Of a stretch of 43,098 nt of DNA, positions 23,806-32,847 are shown in pieces. Source of the stretch: an uncultured Collinsella sp. (GTDB lineage Bacteria; Actinomycetota; Coriobacteriia; Coriobacteriales; Coriobacteriaceae); contig CABVCJ010000010.1 of assembly GCA_902496845.1 (NCBI GenBank), positions 1 to 43,098 on the forward strand, given 5' to 3'. The notes below the pieces were generated by a model. The model saw nothing but the letters and a program-made list of their open reading frames with translations. It was not told the DNA's origin and did not search any database. Within the stretch, counting starts at the first letter, position 1; each line of letters opens with the position of its first letter. The position numbers were made by a program, and so were the translations under genes.

Positions 23806-26800
23806 ATGGCGAACACCCAGAACTATATTAACCACCTGCTGCAGAACACTGGCATCACGCCGGCGTGCAGCGAAGAAGAGCGCTTGGCCGCCGAAGATAT
23901 CGCTCAAATTTTCCGCAACCACGGCTTTGATCCCGAGGTGCAGGAGTTTAATGCTCCCGCGCCGAGCAGGATGGCGTTTGCCGTTACGGGCATTCTGGCA
24001 TTTGCCGGTGCCCTGCTTATGGGCATCGGTGGCGGTATCGGCTTAGTCGGCACCCTGTTGGCCATTGTCGGAGCCGTGCTCTATGTGCTCGAGCGAACCG
24101 GGCGCCCCGTGATCTCGCGCCTGGGCAAGACGGGCGTGAGCCAAAATGTCATCGCCTATCACAAGGCCTCTGGTCCGCTTGCCTCTCCGCGCAATCGCCC
24201 GGTTGTCGTCGTCGCGCACTATGACTCCCCGCGCGCCGAACTGCTCGCTCGCGAGCCCTATGCGCCGTACCGAGCGCTGATCGCCAAATTGCTCCCGATT
24301 GCCACGATTGCTCCCGCGGCTATTGCCATCCTGCGCATCTTGCCGCTTCCCGGCGCGTTGAAGGTCCTGCTGTGGATTGTCGCGATCCTTGCCTCCCTCG
24401 TGGCGCTCGCCAATGCCGCCAATATCATTTCCAATCGTTTTGTCCTTCCCTACACGTCCGGCTCGGTTTGCAACAAGTCCTCTGTTGCCGCCATGCTGGG
24501 TGTCATGGATAACGCCGCCCCCTATCAGGGTGAGAACGAGTTCCCTGACGATATTCCGTTTGACACGTATTTTGGCGAGCAGAAGCGTCGCGCCGAGGAG
24601 ATGGCGCGCGCGGCAGCCGAGTACGCCGCGGCCCAGCAGCAAAACGATTACGGCAATACCATCGAGTACGAAGAGCCTGCCTATACCGAGGATGAGTATG
24701 GCCAGCCGGTCGCTCCCGAGGGTGAGCAGGGCGAGGCTTTTGATGAGCAAATCGATGGATTCGAAGGTGCTTCTGCCGACGAGACCCTGATTGGCGTCAT
24801 TGCACCCGAGTCCCAGGTCCAAGATATTCCGGCCGAGGAGCCCGTTGCAGACGAGTCCGCTGCCGAGTCGGCAGAGGAGCCTGCCGCGGCCGAGCAGGCC
24901 GAGCCCGAGCCCAAGCTTTATCGCAATGCCGCCGGCAACATCCGGTTTGGCTCGGATGCCATCCGTGCCCTGGGAATGCTTCCCGAGTCCTGTACGCTCG
25001 ATTACGAAGAGGGCGAGGAGCCGACGTTCGAGCCCGCGCCCCAGCCCGATCCGGTCGTGGCTGCGCAGCCCGATGAGGCCAATGCCATCGAGACGGAAGC
25101 CGATACGGAGACTGCTATCGATTCCGCAGCCGGTCTGGACGTCATGGCGCCTGCCCCGGCGCCCGAGGAGCTCGATAATACCGAGGACGACTACGATGCG
25201 TATCCGCAGCATGTGTCCTACGAGAGCGACACCGATTTTTCTGCCGAGCTTCCGGTGACGACGCCCCATGCCGATATCGCTTCCGCGTTTTCTTCGATCG
25301 GTGCCAGCGCCTCCCATTTCTTTAAGGGGGCATTCGAAAAGGGCAAGAAACTCGTTGACGACTTTGAGGAAAAGCGCGCTGCTGCCCGCGAGGCAGCCGA
25401 GCGCGAGGCTGCGGCCCAACAACAGGCGGCCGAGGCCGAGCGTGAGCGCGCGGCACAGGAATTTGAGCAAAACGACGCCGAGCAGCCGGTATCCGTTGAT
25501 GTTGCCGACGCCACGACCTCTTTCGAGGCGCCGCAGCCTTCGTCTGCGGAAATTGCCGGGGAGACGGCGACCTTCGAAACCCAACAGCCGATCGACAGCA
25601 CTGTGTCGTTTGATGCCACGATGACGTTTGAGAAGCAGGGCACCGCTATCGCCGAGCCCCTTTCCGCTCCTGTCGAGGACGAGCCCGCTGCGACCGATAC
25701 GGTCGAGGATCAATCCGCGGCGGAGCAGGTCGCTGCGGACAGCTCCGAGAAGGAGCCTGAGTCCGTAGCCCCCGAAGCTCCGCAGACGGATGAGTCGAGG
25801 CCCTACTCTACGCAGATCTTCACCATGCCCGCACCGAGTGATCCCAGCGCTACGGTTGCCAACGTTACTCCGTCGCAGACCGAGACGGTCGATTCTCTGA
25901 TGGCTCAGATTTCGTCTCAGGTGTCGCCGCGCCCGAACATGAACGTTCCCGACCCGGCATCCGCGCCGGCTCCCATGCCCTCTGCGTCTCCGCTGGCCTC
26001 GGTCCCCGATCCCTCGATGCCATCGATGCAGCAGGCCAATGTCGCCTCGCGCACCTCGCTGTTCGACCTTCCCGACCCCTCGGCTCAGGTTAACGATCCC
26101 TTCGCGACGGCACAGGGTCCCGAGCCCATATCGGCTCCGGTTGTTCCTCCCATGCCGGCCACCTCGGATGTTCAGCCGCTTGAGACTATCTCGGCTCCTG
26201 CCGCTCCGGCCGCCAAGCCGCAAAAGCGCGGCTTGGGCGGTCTGTTCGGTCGCAAAAAGAAAAACGAGCAGGACAGCATGAGCGATTGGCTTGGTGTCGA
26301 GGATGATTACGACGCCAAGAAGTCTGGTCGCGGTATCGGCTCGTGGGATAACTTCGAGGATGACGACGACGGCTGGAAGGGCGGTGCCACGTCTTCCGAT
26401 GGAGCTTCCGCCGAGGATATGCTCGCTGCCGTTGCCTCCATGGGCGATGACGAGCTGCTTGGCCACGACATCTGGTTTGTGGCTACAGGCGCTTCCGATT
26501 GCGACGGCGCCGGCATGAAGGCGTTCCTGGCCGCGCATCGCGACAAGCTCCGCGGCGTGTTCTTTATCAACCTTGAGTCCATTGGTGCCGGTAGGCTTTC
26601 GGTCGTGACGGTCGAGGGCGAGCAGCAGCTGCTCAAGGGTGACCGACGCATCATGAACTTGGTCAACAAGGTGTGCAAGTCGTTCCATGTCGATTGCGGT
26701 GCATTTGAGATGCCCTATGCCAAGACCGATGCCTATGCTGCTCTCGAGGCAAGCCGACGCGCCCTTACCATTGCCGGCGTTGACGGTCCGCGTCTGGCGT

Positions 26801-26895
26801 GCGCTTACACCGAGGACGATCTGCCGCACAACGTCAATCCGACAAATATCGCTACGGTGTCCGAGGTCGTGACCGAGGTCATTCGTCGTTCGTAG
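23806..26895 (+). CDS. Degenerate M28-like membrane protein with long disordered insert
   Basis: 1029 residues. An M28 peptidase fold is split by two insertions. Residues ~56-95 form two membrane helices. VVVVAHYDSP (H138, D140) is the first metal motif. Residues ~160-205 form two more helices. Then SGSVCNKSSVAAMLGV (~218-233) aligns with the usual GAxDNASG. Residues ~235-875 are Ala/Glu/Pro-rich, acidic, with a coiled-coil patch, a basic KKK patch, and no recognised domain. The fold resumes at HDIWFVATGASDCDGAG (~887-903), NLESIGAG, and DLPHNVNP (H1008). The bridging Asp, the catalytic Glu and one metal ligand appear replaced (Cys/Asn, Ser-Asp, Glu), so peptidase activity is doubtful. The start ATG follows TGGAG; an upstream in-frame reading from 23656 lacks support. 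Confidence 0.85.
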   Translation: MANTQNYINHLLQNTGITPACSEEERLAAEDIAQIFRNHGFDPEVQEFNAPAPSRMAFAVTGILAFAGALLMGIGGGIGLVGTLLAIVGAVLYVLERTGRPVISRLGKTGVSQNVIAYHKASGPLASPRNRPVVVVAHYDSPRAELLAREPYAPYRALIAKLLPIATIAPAAIAILRILPLPGALKVLLWIVAILASLVALANAANIISNRFVLPYTSGSVCNKSSVAAMLGVMDNAAPYQGENEFPDDIPFDTYFGEQKRRAEEMARAAAEYAAAQQQNDYGNTIEYEEPAYTEDEYGQPVAPEGEQGEAFDEQIDGFEGASADETLIGVIAPESQVQDIPAEEPVADESAAESAEEPAAAEQAEPEPKLYRNAAGNIRFGSDAIRALGMLPESCTLDYEEGEEPTFEPAPQPDPVVAAQPDEANAIETEADTETAIDSAAGLDVMAPAPAPEELDNTEDDYDAYPQHVSYESDTDFSAELPVTTPHADIASAFSSIGASASHFFKGAFEKGKKLVDDFEEKRAAAREAAEREAAAQQQAAEAERERAAQEFEQNDAEQPVSVDVADATTSFEAPQPSSAEIAGETATFETQQPIDSTVSFDATMTFEKQGTAIAEPLSAPVEDEPAATDTVEDQSAAEQVAADSSEKEPESVAPEAPQTDESRPYSTQIFTMPAPSDPSATVANVTPSQTETVDSLMAQISSQVSPRPNMNVPDPASAPAPMPSASPLASVPDPSMPSMQQANVASRTSLFDLPDPSAQVNDPFATAQGPEPISAPVVPPMPATSDVQPLETISAPAAPAAKPQKRGLGGLFGRKKKNEQDSMSDWLGVEDDYDAKKSGRGIGSWDNFEDDDDGWKGGATSSDGASAEDMLAAVASMGDDELLGHDIWFVATGASDCDGAGMKAFLAAHRDKLRGVFFINLESIGAGRLSVVTVEGEQQLLKGDRRIMNLVNKVCKSFHVDCGAFEMPYAKTDAYAALEASRRALTIAGVDGPRLACAYTEDDLPHNVNPTNIATVSEVVTEVIRRS

Positions 26896-26916
26896 GTTGA
26901 CCTCTAAGGAGTCTGC

Positions 26917-27135
26917 GTGTTTTCGTACATCAAGCGCCACTGGCCCATCTATCTCATCTTGGCCCTGATCGCCATTGCCCTTGGTTTCGGGGCCGCGTAT
27001 ATCGTGGGTGTTAAAGGCTCAACGCCCGAGTCCACGATTAGCGAAGAAGTGGAGCACGAGCAGAGTTTGGGAGCCGATGGCATCTCCGAGTCCGAACAAG
27101 CGCTCATCGACGGTGGGTCTGCATCTGGGGAATAG
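26917..27135 (+). CDS. Small single-pass membrane protein
   Basis: 72 residues. A single hydrophobic helix (~9-30, YLILALIAIALGFGAAYIVG) is followed by a Ser/Glu/Gly-rich acidic tail. The GTG start follows AAGGAG (26906-26911) and lies 21 bases after the M28-like gene, so they are cotranscribed. No family recognised; it may be a partner of the preceding membrane protein. Confidence 0.7.
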   Translation: MFSYIKRHWPIYLILALIAIALGFGAAYIVGVKGSTPESTISEEVEHEQSLGADGISESEQALIDGGSASGE

Positions 27136-27152
27136 CCATTTCGCCATGCACG

Positions 27153-27190
27153 AAAAAGAGGCGAGCCGGGAGACGGGCTCGCCTCTTTTT
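27153..27190. terminator. Bidirectional terminator
   Basis: 15-bp stem AAAAAGAGGCGAGCC (27153-27167) / GGCTCGCCTCTTTTT (27176-27190). The T tract on each strand makes it work for both the plus operon ending at 27135 and the minus adhesin gene ending at 27197. Confidence 0.92.
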
Positions 27191-27196
27191 ATTGCG

Positions 27197-30100
27197 TCAG
27201 CGACGTTTCGACGCCAGCTTTAGATGGGCAAACCAGATTGCCGCGGCGCCGGAGGTCATGAAGGCGGTGAGGCAGGCGGCGATGGGAACGGAACCCGTTG
27301 CTGGTAAATCTTGCGGCAGGGCGCATCGCTGGATGACGCGATCCTCGTCATGCGATTCAAGGTTGCTGCCGCCGCCATTGCGACAGAGGTCAACGCGAGC
27401 GCTGTTGGCGAGTGCGGTCTGGGGCGTGTAAGACGACGCGGCCTGCATGTGGATGACGGCGCCGTGAATATCCGAGTCAAGGACGGTGCCCACATCATCA
27501 AGGTCATCATGCTCGTCTTTGAGGTCCTCGCGGGTCCAAGATTCTGCAGCGCCTCTTGTCGTGAAATCGGCCGATACAGCCCCGTACTCAAGACGAATGC
27601 CCGTGACGGCGGTGTCGTCCAAAAGAGCGAGCTCTTTTGCCTCGAGGGTGACCGACTCCGTTGTTGGAATATCTGCTTTCCAAAGATGCCAGTCGCCGTA
27701 ATCGACCATGCGCAAATCGTCACCTAGGAGCTTTTTGACCTCGTCCGTTTTGAGCCAGGGGTTGTCATGCCCGTCGCTGAGCGTTGCATTGACCTGTTCG
27801 CCCGTATCGGTACCTCCCGCTGGAGACGTTCGATACCACACGTTGCAAAGACCGTCGAAGTCCCCGGCCGCGACAGGGGTTTCGATGGCGATGAGTCTGG
27901 CAGCGCCGTCCTTGGCGCATTCGAGTTCGTCGGTGATGGTGAATTCATCAACCCAGGTATTCGACTCATTTTTAGCATCAATCGTATAGGAGAAGGAGCC
28001 GTCCGTATCGGATTGTGTCACGGCCCGGTTTTTGCCATCGCCGTTGGCGACGAGACCCTTACCGATAGGGTGGGCAATCTCTTGCCGTTTGTCGACTCTG
28101 CCCGCGATCTCGATGGGTGTGTCCTTCATGGTCACCGTCTGCACTTCTCCCGTCGCTTTAATTTCAAACGTCATGTCTTCGGCAAGGTCGTAGGTGCGCG
28201 GGGACATCGCTTCGCACAGGGTGTAGGTGCCGGGCAAAAGATGCTCGATGCGATGCGGTTTGTCAGAGGAGGTCCAAGCGTCAATTTCGGTTCCGTCGGC
28301 ACCGTGGAGGGAGAGCTTGGCGCCTTCCACTTCTTGTTTGCCGGTCAAATCTACTTTGGAGATGTCGATTTTGGTGTAGTCGTTAGAAACATCGAGGTGC
28401 GCATTGATCATGGGTGTTTCCTGACCGGCATACGACAGCTCGACGGTGTGGACGCTTTGGTCGAGCAGGTAACCTTCGGGTGCCTGCACCTCGATTACCT
28501 CATAGGTGGCGGTTCCGCACCCCAGTGAAAGATGAGTCGCGCACGCAAATCCCCGCTCGTCGGTCGTGATGGATGTGACGGTTTCGCCGTCCAGGGCAGC
28601 AATGCTGCCGTCGGGGCGCACGATATCGCCCGCGGCACGGATATCAAAAACAGCACCGGCAAGGGCGCGCCCACCTACGGCATCGTTCTTGACGATCTCG
28701 ATGCTTCCTGTTGCCGCGTCGTCGTAAAACGAGGCGACCGCGACGGGCGTTAAGTTCATGTCGGCGGGAATCGTTATCTCCAGATCTTCACCAACAAGAT
28801 ACGGTTCCTTGGCGGAAGTCTCTCGTATGTAATACGTGCCCGGGTTAAGCGATTCGGGTAGGGTGACGGTGCCGGTTTCATCGGTCGTAAAGGTATTCAT
28901 AACGGTATGGGCGGGATGCCAAGATGTTTGCGAGATGGGCTCACGGTCGCCGTTGAGCAGCTGAAAGGTGAACCCAGCGCGTGGTACGGCGTTGCCGGTC
29001 TGAGCATCGCGCTTCACGATTTGAAGATGTGTCGACAGGGCGTGGTTGTCTACGATGTACTGAAGCTCTGCGCCGTCCGTGATCTGCTCTGCTGTGATAG
29101 TCCATTCCCCTGCCTGCCTAAAGCCGTCGGGCACAGTGTCGACAACCTCACGAATGGTGTAGCCGGCACGGTCATACGGTATGGTTCCGCTGACGCCATC
29201 GGGGCGCTCTCCTGCGCCAAACCATGCTCCGGCCTGGTCTTTGGTCGATGCGAAGCCGTAGATATTGGTGGTCAGCGTTCCAACAACCTGCTGCGAAGTG
29301 TTGCTTGCCACTTCAAAGACCACGCCTTCCGCCGGCTGCTCTACACCAGATTCGTCACTATTACCGCAGTCCTTGAACTTTGAAATCTCGAGGTCAAAAG
29401 CGATGGGGATGTTGGGGATGCGACGCTCGAGTTCAACGACGCCCGCGTCTCCGAGCTGGTCGGCACCGATGGTATAGCTCCAAGTTTCATTGGGGGGCAG
29501 ATAACCCTCGGGAGCTCTCGACTCATAGATGCTAAAGGTGCCCAGGGGGATGTCGGTAAGTGTTGCCCGCCCGTCCTCATCCGTTGTGAGGGTGTGCGAC
29601 CAGCCCGGGGTAGACTGTGAGACGCAGGTGAACTCAGCACCGGCAAGTGACGCACCGACTTGAGGACCTGCCCCTGTCGCGGCATCGACCTTTGCGATGC
29701 GCAGGGTAATGGTACCGGGCTGCTCATCGATGACGACATTTCCGCCGTCATTGCCGGTGGAAAAGGCGATGCGGTCACTCCTGGGGATATAACCCGCTGG
29801 AGCTTTGGTTTCGACCAGATAATATGCCGTATTGGGCAAAAGTGTCGCCTGTGCGCGACCGCTGCTGTCCATCTGGATGCTGCCGACACGCTTGTCGCCG
29901 GCGCTCTCATAGATGTCGAACCTCGCTCCGTCGAGCCTGTAGGTATCGTTTTCGCTCGTGATGGCGGCGTTGGCTGACTGTTTTTGGAAGGATGTGGAGA
30001 CGGCCGGGAGCACGTAGAGCATGTCTTGACGCTTGCTGCCGCCCGACACAGTTCCCAAATAGCGCCGCGCGCGATGCGGTGCGGCTTTAATGCTTCCCGA

Positions 30101-30628
30101 CTTGGCGCTGTCGTGGAGCCAGCGCGCTGCGGCAACGACCTCATTGTCGCCGGAAAAGTTTCCGCTCTTTGTGACGCCCTGGGCGGTTGTATATGAGAAT
30201 GATCCGTCGGTATGCGTGGTGCCGTTGAGCATCCAGACGGCAAGTTGGGTTGCGGCGCGTGCTCGATCGGGGGACAGGTTATGCCCGCCAAAGGATGTGG
30301 CGGTGGGGTAGCCATGGCAGATGATGGCCGCGAATTCGTCTTCGAGCCATACCCAGCCCTGATTGTAGGTGAGCCAGGGTCCGCCCGGTGTGCTGGGGCC
30401 AAATCGGTCCTGGTTCATGCAATAGGCAATCGAAGAATCCTGCGCCTCGTATTTACCAACTCCAAAAGGACCGCATTCATTGCTGATAGTGCGGAATCCG
30501 AGTGATTCGTAACCGTCGACGGCGAGCGCGGCATCCGGTGTCATGCAGCCTAAAAGTAAAACGAGGACTAGGAGCAGCGATCCTGCTGTGATTGCGCTGT
30601 GGACAGAGTGCGTGGGTGCATTGGACAT
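27197..30628 (-). CDS. LPXTG-anchored thioester and Cna_B-repeat surface adhesin
   Basis: 1143 residues, cell-wall anchored. A signal peptide (~1-36, ending near AALAV) precedes a thioester-type domain (~37-215): cysteine in IAYCMNQD (C70) and glutamine in ATQLAVWML (Q128) match the pair that forms an internal thioester for covalent binding to host amines. Six SpaA/Cna_B-like beta domains follow (~225-810), with repeated IxKxD and E-x-P-E-GY motifs (IVKRDAQTG, IVKNDAVGG, ISKVDLTG; IYESRAPEGY, VIEVQAPEGY) typical of isopeptide-bonded repeats. A further domain precedes QDLPATGSVP (LPATG ~1108-1112), a hydrophobic helix and a KRR tail. A housekeeping sortase elsewhere must attach it; none is seen here. 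The ATG has AAGGAG 6 bases upstream. Confidence 0.9.
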   Translation of the reverse strand: MSNAPTHSVHSAITAGSLLLVLVLLLGCMTPDAALAVDGYESLGFRTISNECGPFGVGKYEAQDSSIAYCMNQDRFGPSTPGGPWLTYNQGWVWLEDEFAAIICHGYPTATSFGGHNLSPDRARAATQLAVWMLNGTTHTDGSFSYTTAQGVTKSGNFSGDNEVVAAARWLHDSAKSGSIKAAPHRARRYLGTVSGGSKRQDMLYVLPAVSTSFQKQSANAAITSENDTYRLDGARFDIYESAGDKRVGSIQMDSSGRAQATLLPNTAYYLVETKAPAGYIPRSDRIAFSTGNDGGNVVIDEQPGTITLRIAKVDAATGAGPQVGASLAGAEFTCVSQSTPGWSHTLTTDEDGRATLTDIPLGTFSIYESRAPEGYLPPNETWSYTIGADQLGDAGVVELERRIPNIPIAFDLEISKFKDCGNSDESGVEQPAEGVVFEVASNTSQQVVGTLTTNIYGFASTKDQAGAWFGAGERPDGVSGTIPYDRAGYTIREVVDTVPDGFRQAGEWTITAEQITDGAELQYIVDNHALSTHLQIVKRDAQTGNAVPRAGFTFQLLNGDREPISQTSWHPAHTVMNTFTTDETGTVTLPESLNPGTYYIRETSAKEPYLVGEDLEITIPADMNLTPVAVASFYDDAATGSIEIVKNDAVGGRALAGAVFDIRAAGDIVRPDGSIAALDGETVTSITTDERGFACATHLSLGCGTATYEVIEVQAPEGYLLDQSVHTVELSYAGQETPMINAHLDVSNDYTKIDISKVDLTGKQEVEGAKLSLHGADGTEIDAWTSSDKPHRIEHLLPGTYTLCEAMSPRTYDLAEDMTFEIKATGEVQTVTMKDTPIEIAGRVDKRQEIAHPIGKGLVANGDGKNRAVTQSDTDGSFSYTIDAKNESNTWVDEFTITDELECAKDGAARLIAIETPVAAGDFDGLCNVWYRTSPAGGTDTGEQVNATLSDGHDNPWLKTDEVKKLLGDDLRMVDYGDWHLWKADIPTTESVTLEAKELALLDDTAVTGIRLEYGAVSADFTTRGAAESWTREDLKDEHDDLDDVGTVLDSDIHGAVIHMQAASSYTPQTALANSARVDLCRNGGGSNLESHDEDRVIQRCALPQDLPATGSVPIAACLTAFMTSGAAAIWFAHLKLASKRR

Positions 30629-30882
30629 GGCTGCTCCTTATCCCTCGTGCGCCGCACGGGGAGGCCGCGGCGCGTAGGATGAGGCTATCCCCAAGGTTCA
30701 TGCGGGTAAGTACCGGAACCTGACCAAATGCTTGCCCGATATCTGACAAATGGCGCCTACGAAAGACAATGGAATTAATCTGCAGGTAGACAACGGTAAA
30801 TAGAGGAACGTACAGGTCCCTATCTCCACAATTGGTCTGTTTTTAGGACGTTTCACCACAGCTAAAACAAGCATCGTCACCC

Positions 30883-30912
30883 TTGTATCGAACAAGACAA
30901 CCGCGTTATACT
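30883..30912 (+). promoter_or_regulatory. Promoter of tRNA-Gly
   Basis: TTGTAT (30883-30888), an 18-base spacer and TATACT (30907-30912), placed 13 bases before the tRNA. The remaining 30629-30882 interval is the adhesin gene leader on the opposite strand; I see no clear feature in it. Confidence 0.65.
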
Positions 30913-30925
30913 ATCCCCTACATAT

Positions 30926-31000
30926 GCGGGCATCGCCAAGTGGTAAGGCATCAGCTTCCCAAGCTGACACTCGCGGGTTCGAGTCCCGTTGCCCGCTCCA
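30926..31000 (+). tRNA. tRNA-Gly (anticodon CCC)
   Basis: Full cloverleaf: acceptor GCGGGCA / TGCCCGC, anticodon loop TTCCCAA within TCAGC/GCTGA, T-arm GCGGGTTCGAGTCCCGT. Discriminator T and encoded CCA at 30998-31000. Followed by a terminator and a hairpin mosaic. Confidence 0.95.
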
Positions 31001-31008
31001 AAAAAAGT

Positions 31009-31043
31009 AAAAGCACGACACCGTTTCGGTGCCGTGCTTTTTT
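31009..31043 (+). terminator. Terminator of tRNA-Gly
   Basis: Stem AAAAGCACGACACCG (31009-31023) / CGGTGCCGTGCTTTT (31027-31041), one mismatch, then more Ts. It lies 9 bases after the tRNA CCA end. Confidence 0.85.
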
Positions 31044-31051
31044 CAACAAAG

Positions 31052-31322
31052 CGCCGGGACTCGAACCCGCCAGGGTGCGAGCGTAAAGCAAACGCGAAGC
31101 GTTTGTAGCGAGCAGGCGAAGGCGCCGGCAGGCGCCTAAAGCCGGTGCGTATTTGCGAAGCAAATACGCGGACGTCCCGTTGCCCGCTCCACCGGGCACG
31201 GGAGACACGGGGACGGCCAATTCAACAAAGTCTTCTCCTGCCGCTTCATGAGGCCGAGGGGCTCGCCCGCAGCCGGTGCGGATTTGCGAAGCAAATACGC
31301 AGGCGTCCTGTTGCTTGCGCCA
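31052..31322. repeat. tRNA-tail and hairpin mosaic element behind tRNA-Gly
   Basis: No gene fits this stretch. It holds a T-arm-like GGGACTCGAACCC (31055-31067), a hairpin CAAACGC-GAA-GCGTTTG (31089-31105), a GGCGCC inverted patch, a hairpin with a 10-bp stem (31147-31169) and an exact 18-base copy of the tRNA-Gly 3' end (31174-31191 = 30983-31000). A 52-base unit, 31140-31191, is repeated without gaps in 31271-31322 with about six mismatches; it includes the hairpin and a worn tRNA tail. A matching layout is found behind tRNA-Lys (42681-42872). Confidence 0.8.
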
Positions 31323-31424
31323 ATTCCAAAATGTTAGGTTAATGCCTGCTGCCCATACTTGCACCTGCGCACGGTACAATGGTTGAGTTACGACCAACGT
31401 GCCAATAACCAAAAAGGAGCCGCT

Positions 31425-32771
31425 ATGATCGATCGCTATACCCGCCCGGAGATGGGACATATCTTCTCCCTCGAGAACAAGTACGCCATTTGGCAGGAGA
31501 TCGAGGTCTTGGCCTGCGAGGCCCAGGCGGAGCTCGGCAAGATCGGCATTTCTAAAGACGAAGCCCAGTGGATCCGCGACCATGCCAACTTTGAGAAGGC
31601 AAAGGTCGATGAGATCGAGGAAGTCACGCGCCACGACGTCATCGCCTTCCTGACCAACATGAAGGAGTACATCGACGCCGATGTTCCGGAGGGCGACCCC
31701 AAGCCCAGCCGCTGGGTTCACTACGGCATGACCAGCTCCGATCTGGGCGATACGGCTCTGTGCTACCAGCTCACCCAGGCATGTGACCTGATTATCGAGG
31801 ACGTCAAGAGGCTCGGCGAGATCTGCAAGCGCCGCGCCTTCGAGGAGCGCAACACGCTCTGCGCCGGCCGTACTCATGGCATTCACGCCGAGCCGATGAC
31901 CTTCGGCATGAAGTTTGGCTCTTGGGCTTGGGAGCTCAAGCGCGATCTGGACCGTCTTGAGGATGCCCGCAAGAACGTTGCCTTCGGTGCCATCTCGGGC
32001 GCTGTCGGCACGTACAGCTCCATCGAGCCGTTTGTCGAGGAGTATGTCTGTGAGCACCTGGGTCTGGTTCACGACCCGCTGTCCACGCAGGTCATCAGCC
32101 GCGACCATCACGCCTACCTCGCCGGCGTCCTTGCCACCACGGCAGCCACCTGCGAGCGCATCGCTACCGAGGTTCGCAATCTGCAGAAGACCGATACACT
32201 CGAGGCCGAGGAGCCGTTCCGCAAGGGTCAAAAGGGCAGCTCCGCCATGCCGCACAAGCGCAACCCGATCACCATGGAGAAGGTCTGCGGCCTGTCGCGC
32301 GTCGTGAAGTCCAACGCCCAGGTTGCCTTCGACAACGTCGCCCTGTGGCACGAGCGCGATATTTCTCACTCCTCTGCCGAGCGTGTCGCCCAGGCCGATA
32401 GTTTCATCGCGCTTGACCACATGTTCCAGTGCCTCATCCGCGTTATCGACGGCTTGCAGCTGTATCCGGCTCGCATGATGGCCAACCTCAACAAGACCCG
32501 CGGCCTTATCTTCTCCTCCAAGGTGCTGTTGGCCCTCGTCGACACGGGCATCACCCGCGAGGACGCCTACGCTATCGTGCAGGAAAACGCCATGGCCACC
32601 TGGCACGAAGTGCAGGATTGTGTCTCCGGTCCCACCTTTAAGGAGCGTCTCGAGGCCGATCCGCGCTGCACCGTCAGCCAGGAGAAGCTCGACGAGATCT
32701 TTGATCCGTGGGACTTCCTCACCCGCATCGACACGGTCTTCGATCGCCTGGAGCAGCTGAACTTCGAGTAG
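31425..32771 (+). CDS. purB: Adenylosuccinate lyase
   Basis: Catalyses two fumarate-releasing steps of purine synthesis (SAICAR to AICAR, adenylosuccinate to AMP). The family signature GSSAMPHKRNPITMEK and the conserved GRTHGIHAEPMTFG and HYGMTSSDLGDTALCYQL are present. 448 residues. The ATG at 31425 has AAGGAG upstream; a longer in-frame reading from 31359 lacks a ribosome site. TACAAT at 31375-31380 may be its -10 box, with no good -35. A terminator follows. Confidence 0.96.
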   Translation: MIDRYTRPEMGHIFSLENKYAIWQEIEVLACEAQAELGKIGISKDEAQWIRDHANFEKAKVDEIEEVTRHDVIAFLTNMKEYIDADVPEGDPKPSRWVHYGMTSSDLGDTALCYQLTQACDLIIEDVKRLGEICKRRAFEERNTLCAGRTHGIHAEPMTFGMKFGSWAWELKRDLDRLEDARKNVAFGAISGAVGTYSSIEPFVEEYVCEHLGLVHDPLSTQVISRDHHAYLAGVLATTAATCERIATEVRNLQKTDTLEAEEPFRKGQKGSSAMPHKRNPITMEKVCGLSRVVKSNAQVAFDNVALWHERDISHSSAERVAQADSFIALDHMFQCLIRVIDGLQLYPARMMANLNKTRGLIFSSKVLLALVDTGITREDAYAIVQENAMATWHEVQDCVSGPTFKERLEADPRCTVSQEKLDEIFDPWDFLTRIDTVFDRLEQLNFE

Positions 32772-32814
32772 GGTTAACCTAATTCGACCGTTTGCGGATG
32801 CATTTCAACCTTTG

Positions 32815-32847
32815 GCGCCTTGCCCATCTTGGGTGAGGCGCTTTTTT
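32815..32847 (+). terminator. Terminator of purB
   Basis: GCGCCTTGCCC (32815-32825) pairs with GGGTGAGGCGC (32831-32841) around a 5-base loop, then six Ts (32842-32847). Confidence 0.85.

Noticed and set aside
24043..26940. A 965-residue open frame opposite the M28-like gene
   Set aside because: It arises from the GC-rich codon pattern of the sense gene; it is Arg/Gly-rich with no domain.
30951..32606. A 551-residue open frame opposite purB
   Set aside because: It is the antisense shadow of purB, with no ribosome site and with the tRNA mosaic included.
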